Below are positions 36,094 to 47,800 of a stretch of 64,000 nucleotides of DNA, piece by piece. This DNA comes from Terebella lapidaria (taxonomy: Eukaryota; Annelida; Polychaeta; Terebellida; Terebellidae). Every line of letters begins with the position of its first letter. Position 1 is the stretch's first letter. The notes below the pieces were generated by a model that did not search any database, was not told the origin of the DNA, and saw only the letters and a list, made by a program, of their open reading frames with translations. A program made the position numbers and the translations under genes. The stretch covers positions 7,812,001 through 7,876,000 of the forward strand of contig OX424561.1 of NCBI GenBank assembly GCA_949152475.1, written 5' to 3'.

Positions 36094-37259
36094 TCATCCG
36101 AAGAGGCCTGATCCTGATTTACTGCCGGCTAATGAACTCTCTCCTTGTTGTGTCATCTGGAATTCCTGGAAACGCTGTGATATTCGCTGTGTCATCTTCA
36201 GGTACTTGTCCATGCAGTTCTTTGTGCAATGATCCTATTGAGATAGATTTACAGTAATAATACAAATGTTGAATTAGAATGGACTTGTTTGAATGCAAGG
36301 CATTATGTGTACTATTGAGACCTGCGGAGAATTCAGACGAGTGAACTGAAATGTCTAAATTTCCTCAAAAGTGCACCAAAGTTTTTGAGTAGAAGGTAAA
36401 CCATACTTTTTTCAATGATTTTCCCCACTAAATGTACATTGAATTTGTATCATATTGGTACATATAAAAGCCCATGCCCGTATAGAATACTGAATAGAAT
36501 GTTTGCTATTGTTGAAAGTTTTGCACTAATGTGCTAATGCACTGCTCTTCAATCAGGACCACTAAGCTTGTTTGATCACGGGGACAGTGAAAATCCCGGG
36601 GACAGATCACCATTTTGGAGCCTGTACATGTCTATGACTTCCTAAAGTTCTTATTACCAATAAAGGCTCTACCTGCAACTAGTGAAGTTTTATAACCACA
36701 TTTGAATATTTTAACATATTGGTTATGAAATCGTAAAAATATAGCACCAAGAGTTCTGTAGCTTCACGGCAATTTGTTCAGATTTTTTCCTTCTTACCAA
36801 TGACCAAGGGAACCAATAGGCAATAGCCATTGAAAACTTATCCCATGAAATGTCGAAAACAATCATGCAAAATTGTACCCTGAACGATTGTGAGAAAACA
36901 CTGCAGGACCACTGGCGAGAGGTTACTTGGCCAGAATGATATCTCTTTATCCTGTTATCCATAGATACAGTTAATGTTATTTACCTCAGAATCCAGAACT
37001 TTCCTGGTGGTGAAATCATGTATACAATCTCTGAAGCATGATTCTGATAATTTGTTGTACGATAAGAGGAACTCACGAAACTGAAATAAAAAAATTATGA
37101 TAGATCTACATTCATATTGTTATTGATGTGACATTTTTTCATCACTGCCTTTTACAAGTACCAATATTGTAATTTCCTCACCTGCATTTAAATTTTTTTT
37201 ACCTGGTTCATTGTCTGTTGTGTGTCAGCATCTAGCTGTTTAGGTCCTGTATTTGCCAT
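36094..37259 (-). CDS. TIMM9: Mitochondrial import inner membrane translocase subunit Tim9
   Basis: Tim9 forms a hexameric intermembrane-space chaperone with Tim10 that escorts carrier proteins to the TIM22 complex. Three exons: 37259-37203, 37080-36985, 36234-36094, giving 97 residues (human 89). The protein starts [19 protein letters not shown]. The twin CX3C motifs are CFRDC (34-38) and CTKNC (54-58), which form the two disulfides typical of small Tims. [16 protein letters not shown] matches human Tim9 closely, as do [15 protein letters not shown] and DFTTRKV. All donors and acceptors are canonical. Each exon is shorter than about 50 codons. It is divergent from TALPID3 and convergent with the Rab32-like gene. 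Confidence 0.96.
36739..36775 (+). repeat. Solo left end of the hairpin-ended repeat family
   Basis: ATAGCACCAAGAGTTCTGTA and the next few bases match the left end of the element at 431 with a few changes. It lies alone in TIMM9 intron 2 with no recognisable body. Confidence 0.5.
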
Positions 37260-38144
37260 AATGCAACTTCTGAGACTGAACTGAAATGATGCAAAAGATA
37301 TGTATTAGGCATACAAATTCTGCAAACAGCTCACGATCATATCAATGATTTCATAGTGATTGGGTGGGGGGGGGGGGGTGGGGGGGGGGAGTGGAAATGA
37401 CGTGCTCTGCCTTCTTTTATCAGAAAACAATACTGTAAACAAAATACTGCAAGTTCTGTAACAGTCAGAACCATTTCGAGATACGCCCCTGTTGCAACCC
37501 TGTTCCTCATGTGGATAACAATGAGCGATAATAGGACGATTTGGTGTGATCTGTTCTGTAGCGACAAACGATTACTAGCAATAGGCCAGAAAATGATGTC
37601 AAATAAAAGTATGTGGCTAATATCATCCCAGATACGCTAAAGCAACAAAATATTGACTGAGAATATGTTATTACAATGGGGAAATGTCACTATGCTTGTC
37701 TGAACGTGTCCTTGTCACAAATGTCAACACAAAAATCCATTTGAAACGTTGCTTGTGATTGGTTGATTATTTTCTACTTTCAAACTCTTATTTTGGAAAT
37801 TTCACAAATAGGTTGTTAAATATTTGTTTCATTTCTCAGTTTATAATTTGAAATAGGTAAATTTTGGGTGACTAGTTTCCTTGGAATAATCTGGAGCTGA
37901 AAACGAAGAAAAATAATATAAAATAGGACTTTTGTTGGTCAAAATTTTTAGCCAATCACAGAGACTTTTACGAAAAGGGCAGAATGTTTCAAAATGTCAG
38001 CGGGAGATGTAAACAAGGAATGTTTTTCGGTTTTTAATGTTGTGTATTCAACAGGGTATCATATGTTTTCATGTATACTATCGCACACGAATATGATTGA
38101 TAACTAAAGTATGCAATAAGCTCACTTCCAAGTCATTCAACAGC
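37260..38144. promoter_or_regulatory. Shared TIMM9/TALPID3 promoter region
   Basis: 886 bases between divergent start codons. It contains two CCAAT-type boxes in opposite orientation, GATTGG at 37757-37762 and GCCAATCA at 37951-37958, which is the NF-Y pattern common in bidirectional promoters. A poly(G) tract lies at about 37366-37389. No TATA box is obvious. Untranslated exons could also lie here. Confidence 0.5.
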
Positions 38145-41100
38145 ATGGCTACTGTTGAACGACATAGAGTTGTTGACAGTAACCCGCGTCAGGCCTTGCT
38201 GGGCCGTAGCCAGAACCGCAAAAATCATGACAAATCTGGATCATCACTCAACAGTACGGCCAGTACTGTGTCACAAAAGTCAGCTGAGTCGAAGTCATCA
38301 GGCAGTGAATTGTTGTCAATAACAGATGCAGCTGTCCGAGCCCTGGAAAAGACCCAGGAACCTAAAGTCAGCTGTTATGCAGATCGATACATTGGATCGC
38401 CTCTACTACAAGACGGAATGCATCTCTATTCACCCAGAGAAGTAACTGTCTTAGGCAGTTCACATGACTTAAGTGAACGTTTGTTCACACCTCAACCTTC
38501 TGACGATGAACACAACATTGGACGACTGTCAGTGGGCTCACAAAATTCCATTCGGCTCGATACACTGTCACAGACATCTGATGCTGAAGAGCAGATGTCT
38601 GTCACACACAACACCAGCAATATGTCAAGAACTAGTAATCTATCAAAGGCCAGCTCAACATTCCTAACTGGCCAGGCCAAGCCAGTGAAAGTGTCTTCCA
38701 AAAAGCTCAAGGAAATCAGATCTCCTTTTGAAAATGGAAGTCGCACATCTTTTGATGGAGATAATATGCCTCAAGATCTTTGTGAGACTACCAGATCATC
38801 GCACAGTCCACGGGATATGCCCAATGGTCATCCCCAACCCGAGACTCTGGTACAAACTCAAATCAGTCCGCGTGTCAGTGAAACCGACTGTACGAAAACA
38901 AGTAAAGTACAAGAGCATCATCCCAAACCTTCATACCCGACTGTGGATGGAAAGGTCATTGAGGCACCAACAATGACAGAGAGTGGCTACATGACACAAA
39001 GTGTGAAGGTGACCACAAGAAGCGAGCCCCTCACTGGTATGGATGACATGGGCACACTCCGGGATCTTCCCAGTATGACAGAAGAGGCACAGACTGACCA
39101 ATCAATCCACAGTCAAGATACTCAAAGCCCTATTGATGTGGTCGCCATTGAAAATCGAGTCTCTGTTTCTGGTCAGTATTTTGACTTTTGTGTTGACCAA
39201 TGAGCTGTTGATTCAATACCTCAGAGAATAAGAATCATAGGGTGATGTCTTATAACATGTATAACTTCTAATGGTGGTGGTTCCAATTTATTATTTTTTT
39301 TGCACAGATGCAGCTTTTGAACAATCAACAATGTCGTCAGTAGCTGAACAGTCTGGAAAAGGAAATATTTCACACACTTCTGACAATCCTGTACAGAAAG
39401 ATACTTCCTGCACACTTGAATCCAGGCTGTCGAAGGTATTGCTGTTTATTGAAATACAATGTAGAAAATAATGATAAAAAAATGTGAAACAATGTTGGTG
39501 TAAAAGGTGAAAACAACCTTTACACATTAACACTTTCTCTAATGCCTTTCTTTGGGTGAAGTTTCAGACCAGTGGCCTGAGGCAGGGCACCCTGAGTGAT
39601 GGTCCTGGAGCAGCAGACAGACAGACAGATGGACAAGTCCACATATCACAGTGTGCTCTCAATGACAAACAGAAACAACTCAAAATGGCACTTGTCAATA
39701 GGTAGATATATTTCTGAAGATATTACTAATGAGCAACTATCTCACTGGAGTTGGTGGTATTATTTATAATCTAATTTTTGCGGATCTTCAACTTAGATCA
39801 AAAATACTTTTTGTAGTAGATTTATGATAGTCAGAAATAGGTACATGTTTGCAAGAGTGTATATTGTGAACTAAAGCAATCGATTGTAGCTTACTGACAT
39901 CTGTTTCTGCATGTTTTGTCCCCGCTCTCTGTGATCCAGGAGCCAAGGTCACACTGCGGTGAAGAAGCATGTAACGCCAAAAGTGCTGGTGTCTGGTGGA
40001 GCAGAGCGCCAGGCCAGTCAGGGGAGGGGCGGGGACAAGCCTAGTGACACACCTGCTCAGGACACTGCCACTGCAGCCGCTGTCGCTGCAGCTTCCGCCG
40101 TCGCGGCAACCCAGCCCTTCCTCAAGGTGGGGGTATTTCAATACATGTATATTGTGTATTTGTATGATACATGTAGTGATCGTGTACTGGCATACTGCAT
40201 AATGTGTTATCCTGATGTTAAACATTCTCTCTTAGTGACCATGTAACTTTTCCCATGAAGTTCGTAGGAGAAGATTATTTCTCCCATGAAATGCCATTCC
40301 CAGTTTTTGAAAGAATATTTATTAATGTTCCAATGATTTTTCCACAATAGTCTTCTAAAATGTCTTGTCGTATGAAAGAATGTGACAGATGAGGAAAGTA
40401 TTGAATTTACTGCAGAAACAGCAAAATGGGACAGAAACAATTTCTGATGCTGAAAATGTTTTTGTTTTTTTTGTAGTGCATGTACTAGTACATTTGTGCT
40501 CTATTGACAGGCACAGCAGGACATGGAGCTGCGAATAGCTCAGATGATGGACCAAATCAAAACATTTGGCTCACAGCAAGCTCAAACCAGTGGAGACCAA
40601 CAAGTTGACTCAAAACAAACACAGAAAGTATGGGATAACTCCTTGCTAATCAACCTTTCCCTGAGACACATACAATCAATCATACATGTATTCAATACCT
40701 CATGCCCTAATAGAAAATTATGAGACCTTCAACACATTAGGTAAATTGGACATAAAATTACGTAACCAGAACATACTGAAGACGATAATCTTGTGTCAAT
40801 TTGTGAAGACTAAAAATGCATGAATTCCTTAGCTGGATGAACTGGAAAGGCAGTTGAACAGTCTAACACAGCGCAGACTCGACTACCTGGAGGAGATGCA
40901 AAAACAGCAGATCCAGTGGCAGGTTGGTGACCGTGGCAACACGATGCATCATGCATGTTGTAGGCATGTTGAATTCATTTACTTGTGAATCTTGTTAAAT
41001 TGAAACCTCTTGCTAAAATGAAAGAAGTCCAATTCAGATTCCTACATTGTGGTTTCACTCCACCAACATGAATAAATGTTTTGATCCAGATCTATTCATT

Positions 41101-41811
41101 ATATCCCAGGCACAGCTTTTATCAGTGTCCCGTGAGCCAGCTGCCGGCAAGCAGGTGCTGCCACCTGGTGATATAAGTCAACACCTCACCAAGCACAAAG
41201 CTGTCCACAAGTCGGTGGTGCCTGACATAGACCTGGCATTGCTGCACCAGCGCGCCGGCCTGGAGAAGTCTGTCCTAGACACCCCCGCACCTCGCCGACA
41301 CCCACCCACCCCGACCAGCCTGGAGGACACCCCCCAGGTTAAAACAGCCTCCCAGCTCCCTGGACACCTCACCCCCGACCGTAAACACACCAAAAGTTAG
41401 TAGCATGCGGGACTAGGAATGTAGACTGTGTGCAAAAACAAACGTTTTTCATCATGTTCATGACATAGGTTATACTGAAAACTTCCAATTGCACAGAAAA
41501 ATAGAGTACAATAGTTTAGTAAATTTGACAAAACCTATTAGGTTTGCTAATGCCCTACAAAATACCCACAAATGTAAATGTACATTTTTTAAGACAACAT
41601 ATATGAAAAGATGTGAGAATAGACATAATACTGGTAAATATAACACAATATTTGTAAATGAGTATCACAGTAAGAAATCTGTATCTTGTTTCATAATTTT
41701 TTTACCAGATGGCGCTGGTCTCCTGGCACATATTCTGTCGGCAGATGACGAGTTACGCGGGAAAACCTCTTTATTGGAAACCCCCCAGAGCAGCTACTTG
41801 ACACCCAACAG
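38145..41811 (+). CDS. KIAA0586: TALPID3 (KIAA0586) N-terminal portion, partial
   Basis: TALPID3 is a centriolar protein needed for ciliogenesis and Hedgehog signalling. Exons: 38145-39171, 39308-39435, 39568-39701, 39940-40126, 40511-40627, 40833-40922, 41110-41395, 41709-41811, covering 690 residues. The first ATG in frame gives MATVERHRVV; the frame opens earlier only through TTG. Residues 1-385 are Ser/Thr-rich and poorly conserved. Family matches, in the same order as I recall from human: VHISQCALNDKQKQL (about 408), an Ala-rich stretch ending ATQPFLK (about 492), a short coiled coil LDELERQLNSLTQRRLDYLE (532-551), LDTPAPRRHPPTP (about 616) and GLLAHILSADDELRGK (about 659). It ends at a donor with a split codon. 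The conserved central and C-terminal parts were not found downstream in this window. Confidence 0.85.
40927..40940 (+). promoter_or_regulatory. X-box-like RFX site
   Basis: GTGACCGTGGCAAC fits the symmetric X-box consensus (GTNRCC, 2-nt spacer, RGYAAC) exactly. It starts four bases after the TALPID3 exon 6 donor. RFX factors control ciliary genes. Use in vivo is inferred only. Confidence 0.4.
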
Positions 41812-44800
41812 GTAGGAAAGTTTTTGGTACTTCTCTCTGGTACAGGCTTGTGATGGGTGTATTTGACAGTATATTGTACATATACATGTACACCATTATA
41901 CTCATGGTCTCCATACATGCATCTATGCTCCTGAATGTGAGAACTGATGTACATGTAATGTAATAATTTGTATAATGCTCATGAAGATGTAATATGCAAA
42001 TATTTTTTCCCATTGTATGTGATCTGTCATTCATGGAAAGACATGCAAGAATTGAAGAGCATGAAGTAACAGGAGGGAAGTGACCTGCTCTTCACAAAGT
42101 CTCATGTTACCACCCTATATTACTCTGATTATCATGATTATATTCTTACAATCAACTATGTTCAGCATTTCCCCAGGCTAGCATCACTTTGCATCTTCCC
42201 ATTTAAAGTCACTTTCACTTGTTGCTACTTCCGAGTCACTTCGGCTTTCCATGGTTGTTTATATGAATGTAAGATCATAGTCCATAATATTATGAAACAG
42301 TCAGTGAAAGTGATTTGCCCACTTGGTGTCACCAGTGATGTGCTATAAATAAGTACCTTGCCATTATACAGAGGAATGGCAGATGGTGACATTTGGGTTG
42401 GAAATGGTGACATTATGATATTAGCCTGATAACTTCATGATGATTGTTGGAACTGTTTCTTTCATGTAGCTTTTTTGCATGACTCTCATGAAAAGTGTTT
42501 ACATGTATTGTGCTGGAGAGGACCAAGGAGATCTTCAAAGTATAGGCATTTGAAATATTCTGCATGCAATGTTAGATTTTTTTCTCGTGATTTAGCAGTC
42601 ATTTGTATCATGATAAGCGATCAGTTTATCAGAAAGACTGTTCATTACCATGCAAACAGGTAACGAGATCTGAAAACTAATTGGAATCATTTGAGCAAAC
42701 AAATGTTTCTTGAGATAAATGTTGAACTGTTGTTGCAATTACTGTAGATATAATGTATGTTTGATCGGTGCGTTGCTGGCAACCCCTGTGTGGATGCCAG
42801 GCTAGAGTTATTATGCTGCTGCGACATCTCGATTATCGTCTATGACAACGGACTAATTAAGGCGTGGAGTCATGCTGGTAATGTCATCAATCAGTTGATA
42901 AAGCTGGATGTGAACGAAGGAACAGGGGTTTTGGGGATCGTGAGGGAAGTTTGTTGTCAAGTTGTGGCAGGGCTGTCGTACAGGCCTGTACTGTGTGGGT
43001 TCAGAGCTCTGGTCGATGATCATATTGAATGTTTTGTGTATCCCTGATAAATTCTTCACTGCTGGCGTGGTTCTGTGTTTTAGCTACAGAGTGCATGGGA
43101 ATACGCCGGGAGTGCGACAGATCTTGTGTCGTGGCAAATAGAAACCTGAACAGTGGGTATTCCCGGCTATGTCGATCTCTGATGACTAGTTTATAGTTTG
43201 TGACTGTGGAAGACATTGACAGAAGTTTTACAAGTAGCCCAGTGACTGTCAAGTGGGATAGTTTGCGTCATGGCGTAACTACGGTGACAGCTATAGGGCA
43301 CTACCCCATTAGTGAGTGATCAACACATGACAGAACTATAGGCAAATAAGCAGTTTGTGCCGACTGAGCTCATTACTGGTAAAAGCTTGGAGCAGTCTCG
43401 TCATGCAATGGCACAATCAGGGGATCCTCGTGGGTCAAACTGGGCACTGGTTTGGCACGCGAGCCAACAATCCTCCGGCCTGCAGTTGTCCACAGTTACA
43501 GCCTCTACCCCGCAGCCCTCCCAGCATGGGACAGTGGCTCTCTAATATCATGATGACCAACCCGTCATATCGGAAGTGACGGATACCACGTACCCATGCA
43601 ACTCACATATATCCCACTTACTCGAGGGCCCAGTGTTGGAGCCTCGTTGCCGTAGAGACACGACGACAAAGTCTATTTATGCATACATTTGTCCGGCGAT
43701 GTGCTGTCAATGCTGGGCACGTCGATTACGGGGCTGATCATCGACTGTGACCTCGAGTCACGGCTGGCGATACCCGCGTCCCACCCACTGGCAGACGGCC
43801 TTGTTGCTGCGGTAACCCTCGCCACGGTAACCGCTATCTCCATAATCTGATGGTAGCAAGTACCTGTTGACCAGCCCCTGTCAGAAATACAATGTAATAT
43901 TGTCCATACATCTGTTCATCTGTTATGCTTACAGGTGCAGTGTCATACAGTACACTGTGGAAGTGTGTGGATGATTAGATAAATATATAGTTAAACACAA
44001 TCTTGTACAGGATATCAGTACATCCAATCATGGGTCTCTCCCGCTGGTGGATTACGTGTTTCTCTCACAATGCTCACCTTACAGTTAAAACACTGTCCGT
44101 GTGGTGCATTCTCGAATGACTTTTCTTTGTATTCCTCTCATCTACTTTTGTGTACAATTTTACATAGTTTCTTTCTGATGTAGTCACTGTTCAACTCCAG
44201 GTTATATTCATGTTTCCCATTACCTGATTACACCCTGGAACTTGAATATATATTCATGTATACATATAATATATATATTAGAAAAGTTGCTTCCTGTCTT
44301 AATAAAAAATTACAATGTACAAAATGAGTTATGTGACTGTGCTGGATTTTTGTTCATGGATGTCATTTCACCATAAATCAGTTGCTTTGAGACAAAAGGA
44401 TCGTGTGGTTCCAATGTTTTCTGTTTTGTCATTGAAGTCTGAAGAGGCTGCAGAAATGTTCCAAACACTTCTGATAATTGTTGGGTCACCTGTACATGCA
44501 ACAGTGCCACTAGTTTTGTCAATAAATCTTGGTGATAAATGGAGTCAGGCCACAAGGTAATGGAAGTGCTATGTCCACAAACGTAACAAATAATAGCTTC
44601 AGGTGCGATTAGGCAATATTTTCATGAACTTCATGCATCTTAATGTTTTACTTCACACATAAAAGCGCCAGAAAGCGATTGCTCATGTCGTGTTTGTTGT
44701 GGGGTCATTGAAGGGACCACTGTAGCTGATTTATGCTAAGTTTGGTTAAAAAGCCGTCTTTTCCTGTGTTTGACAGAGGTGAGATTGGTTGATTACATGT

Positions 44801-47800
44801 TGTCTTTGTTGAGTTTGAGAGGCAGTTGTCAGTGGGGAGGATACTGCGTTAGTTATGAGGTCACGTCAGTGGATGCTTGCATTAGGCCGTCAGTCCGTGA
44901 TTCGTGGAGGATGACCATCCTGTAACAACCAGGATGCCTGCATCTTATGAAGCTCTGAGTTACGACAGAGTTACAAGTAGACACGACTTCGTTGAGAGGT
45001 GCCTGTCTTGACTCTGTGGCCGATATCTACGTCACCTTGTCAGGGAACTGTGCAACAGTCCATTCGTGCCAAGCTTTTTGTGTGCGAGGGAGTGATTTAT
45101 GACGCTAAGTTCACCACTGCTTTCAAGTTTTCCGTTGCGCATTTCCACGCAACTGTGGCAGGTTATTTCTGTAACCGGGGCCCCTTTTTAAAGCATAAAT
45201 CAGGTCGTTACTGTGGGTGTCTCCCTGACGGACGGCCATCACCGAGGTCCTTGTGACATGGCCCGAGCAAAGTGATGCCATTGTCTGCGGACATCAGCCA
45301 CAGGAAGGGCTCATCGTACTATGTGATGTTCACCTGACGTCGATGCTTCAATCATGTCGGCAAGCCCTCCTTGCGGTAAATCTCAGCATTGGACAGCCCG
45401 GGAGTGACAGTCGAGTGGTCCATAACTGTCGCAGCATTCGATGGCCGGCTTCGTGGCATGACACTGTGACACCATGACAGGAAGTTCTCTGGGGCCTCTT
45501 ACGGCAACAGTGGAGCCAACTTTCCAAGAAGTGCGGAAGTGAGTGATACTTGCACAGGGTGATTTACATTTAGATGGGGGTACACTGGGGAGCAGTAGTT
45601 GGCTGCCGAGTGGCATGCTGGCGAGCTGTTTGGTATTCCGCGCCCGGCGGCCTACAATAAAGCCCCGCTCCTTGCCACACTTGACACTGTCCCGCTGTCA
45701 TGTTCGCGGTCGTGTGTGTTTTTTTCTCACCATCGCTGCTCCCAACTGGTCTGTTGTCGTATGAACACCCCGTCTGTGACACTGACCCGCTTTGATTAGT
45801 TAGGATTGTTGTCGACGAGGAGCCCCTGACCCGGCCTGAGGTCCCCGTGTCCGATCCCACAACACTACGACGTAATGCCGCCTTTTGAATCCTGATCACG
45901 CAGGTAACGGAGGCCAGGATAATTCACTGCTCCAGCCGTAACAAACGCCCGCCTGAGAGTGCCACCCTGGCTTTTGTAAGTAACTACTGAGCGGGGGCAA
46001 GGATTGTCGTGTAATTTGCAGACAGAGTCTGCCCAGAGTCTTGTAGAATGCCAATGAGCCGTGAAAACTACTTGTCAGGGCATCTTTTACCCCCTCCCCA
46101 TCAGACCAACCCCTCGACAAGTTTTATAATTGCACGATCATCTTGTCAATTTGGGATTTGAATGTAATTAAGCCGCGGAGTCTCTGTGAATTTCAAGCAG
46201 GCCATCTTTAGTGAAGAGACAGTTAAGTGGACACTGGACACGGTAAATATATAGTGTCGGTTGATATATGGAAGCTTGTATCTGGGACTGTGACAGGGTA
46301 TCGTGAAGCTTTCGGCACTTAGGAGTTGTTGGATGATCAGTGGCTGATTACACGTTCTTGTGTGTGTGAGGAACCCCACATTTCTGTGAATGCTGTATAC
46401 ATGTATTCCATTGAGATCACAAGTAGGCTGACTGTAAACTTTATCACCAGGTAGTAGAATTGAGATTCTACTTTGAGGTGTCTAAAAGGCAGTTAGCTGA
46501 GATTTATATACAACCAGTGTGGGACACAACACTGAAAGCAGTCAGCTGTTTGCAAGTACATGTATGGTTGACGATTATTGCAAATCTTTATATTGGTCTA
46601 CCTTGTAAGACTGCCATGTTATACCAAGTCAGTTCGAGAAATGATATACTAGTAAATTGTCCCATCCTTGCTGAGTGTCGTCTATATACTATATCAACTG
46701 AGTTGGTTAGTTGAAGTAATTCAGAGCTTGCTCTGTGAATCTCAATGACACAAGTTGTATGATTTGATTATTCATGCTACATTATGGAAAGGTTAGCGGT
46801 GAGGAGAATTGTGTTCCTGTTGTTTATGGTAACCACGGTAACATGGATGATCATGTCTCACGGCTATCACTTGTTGCCTGGATACAGAGAGGGTCCCTAT
46901 TTGGTGACGGGTGAAGCGAGAGTACATGTCCTATCTATCTGCTACACTAATAGTCCGAGGTCTTTGACTGGGGCAGCAATTCGCTGTTTGTCACAGCATT
47001 AGGACCTCAGATAGAGGCATATATATGTTAGTGAAGTCTAAGTTGTCTTTGTTAACCATTTATTCATGAGCGGAAGGAAACGGATCAAAACAATTGAGTG
47101 GTGGCACTAGCTGATGATTGTGATAAAATCATGTAAAATTTAGTGATTTGTGGGCTGAGATGACAATCTATGCTGTTGATAAAGTGAAGTCACATGATGA
47201 GCCTCACGACCACCCTTGACTCAGCGACTGTACCGAGCTGACACTCTGGAGATAAGGATTTGCTCGTGTAGAATTTCACTGCACTGTAAAAGTTGTTGTC
47301 ACGAAATCCGTGGTCCCTAGATTGTCAGGAAGAACGCAGGTAGCTTTCAGACTATTGCATAATTAATAGGAGCTACCGTGACCTGTCACTGGTCTGCGAA
47401 CACGAATGCGCCACCATTGTTGTATACGCGCTATCAGGCGATCGTCTTATCAGCGTCTATTGTATGCGGAATCGCTGTGGCATGAAACACTTGCTAGTAT
47501 CGGGTAACGACTGAATTACTGTCGTGGCAAGCACACCTCGACTTCATTGGGGCTGCAGAGCTTTGATTTCTTGTGTGAGCGTCCTCACATTTCATCGTTT
47601 TTGTCGTGCGAATAATTGCCATAATTGTCTTTTCACATGACGACTCTCCAGGAGGGAAATCGGCAAAAAAGCACTTCCCTTTTTCGGTTTCAATTTATTT
47701 CTTCAAAACACCGTTACTTCGTTCTGTGGTGCAGTGAAAATAGCTCATTAGCATCATGACTCTGTCTGAGTTTCTAGTCTTGGTAAAACTTCCCCCCCCC

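Noticed and set aside
38097-38144. Upstream extension of TALPID3 by 16 codons
   Set aside because: It would begin at TTG; the first ATG in frame is at 38145. A separate ATG at 38093 runs into a stop after four codons.
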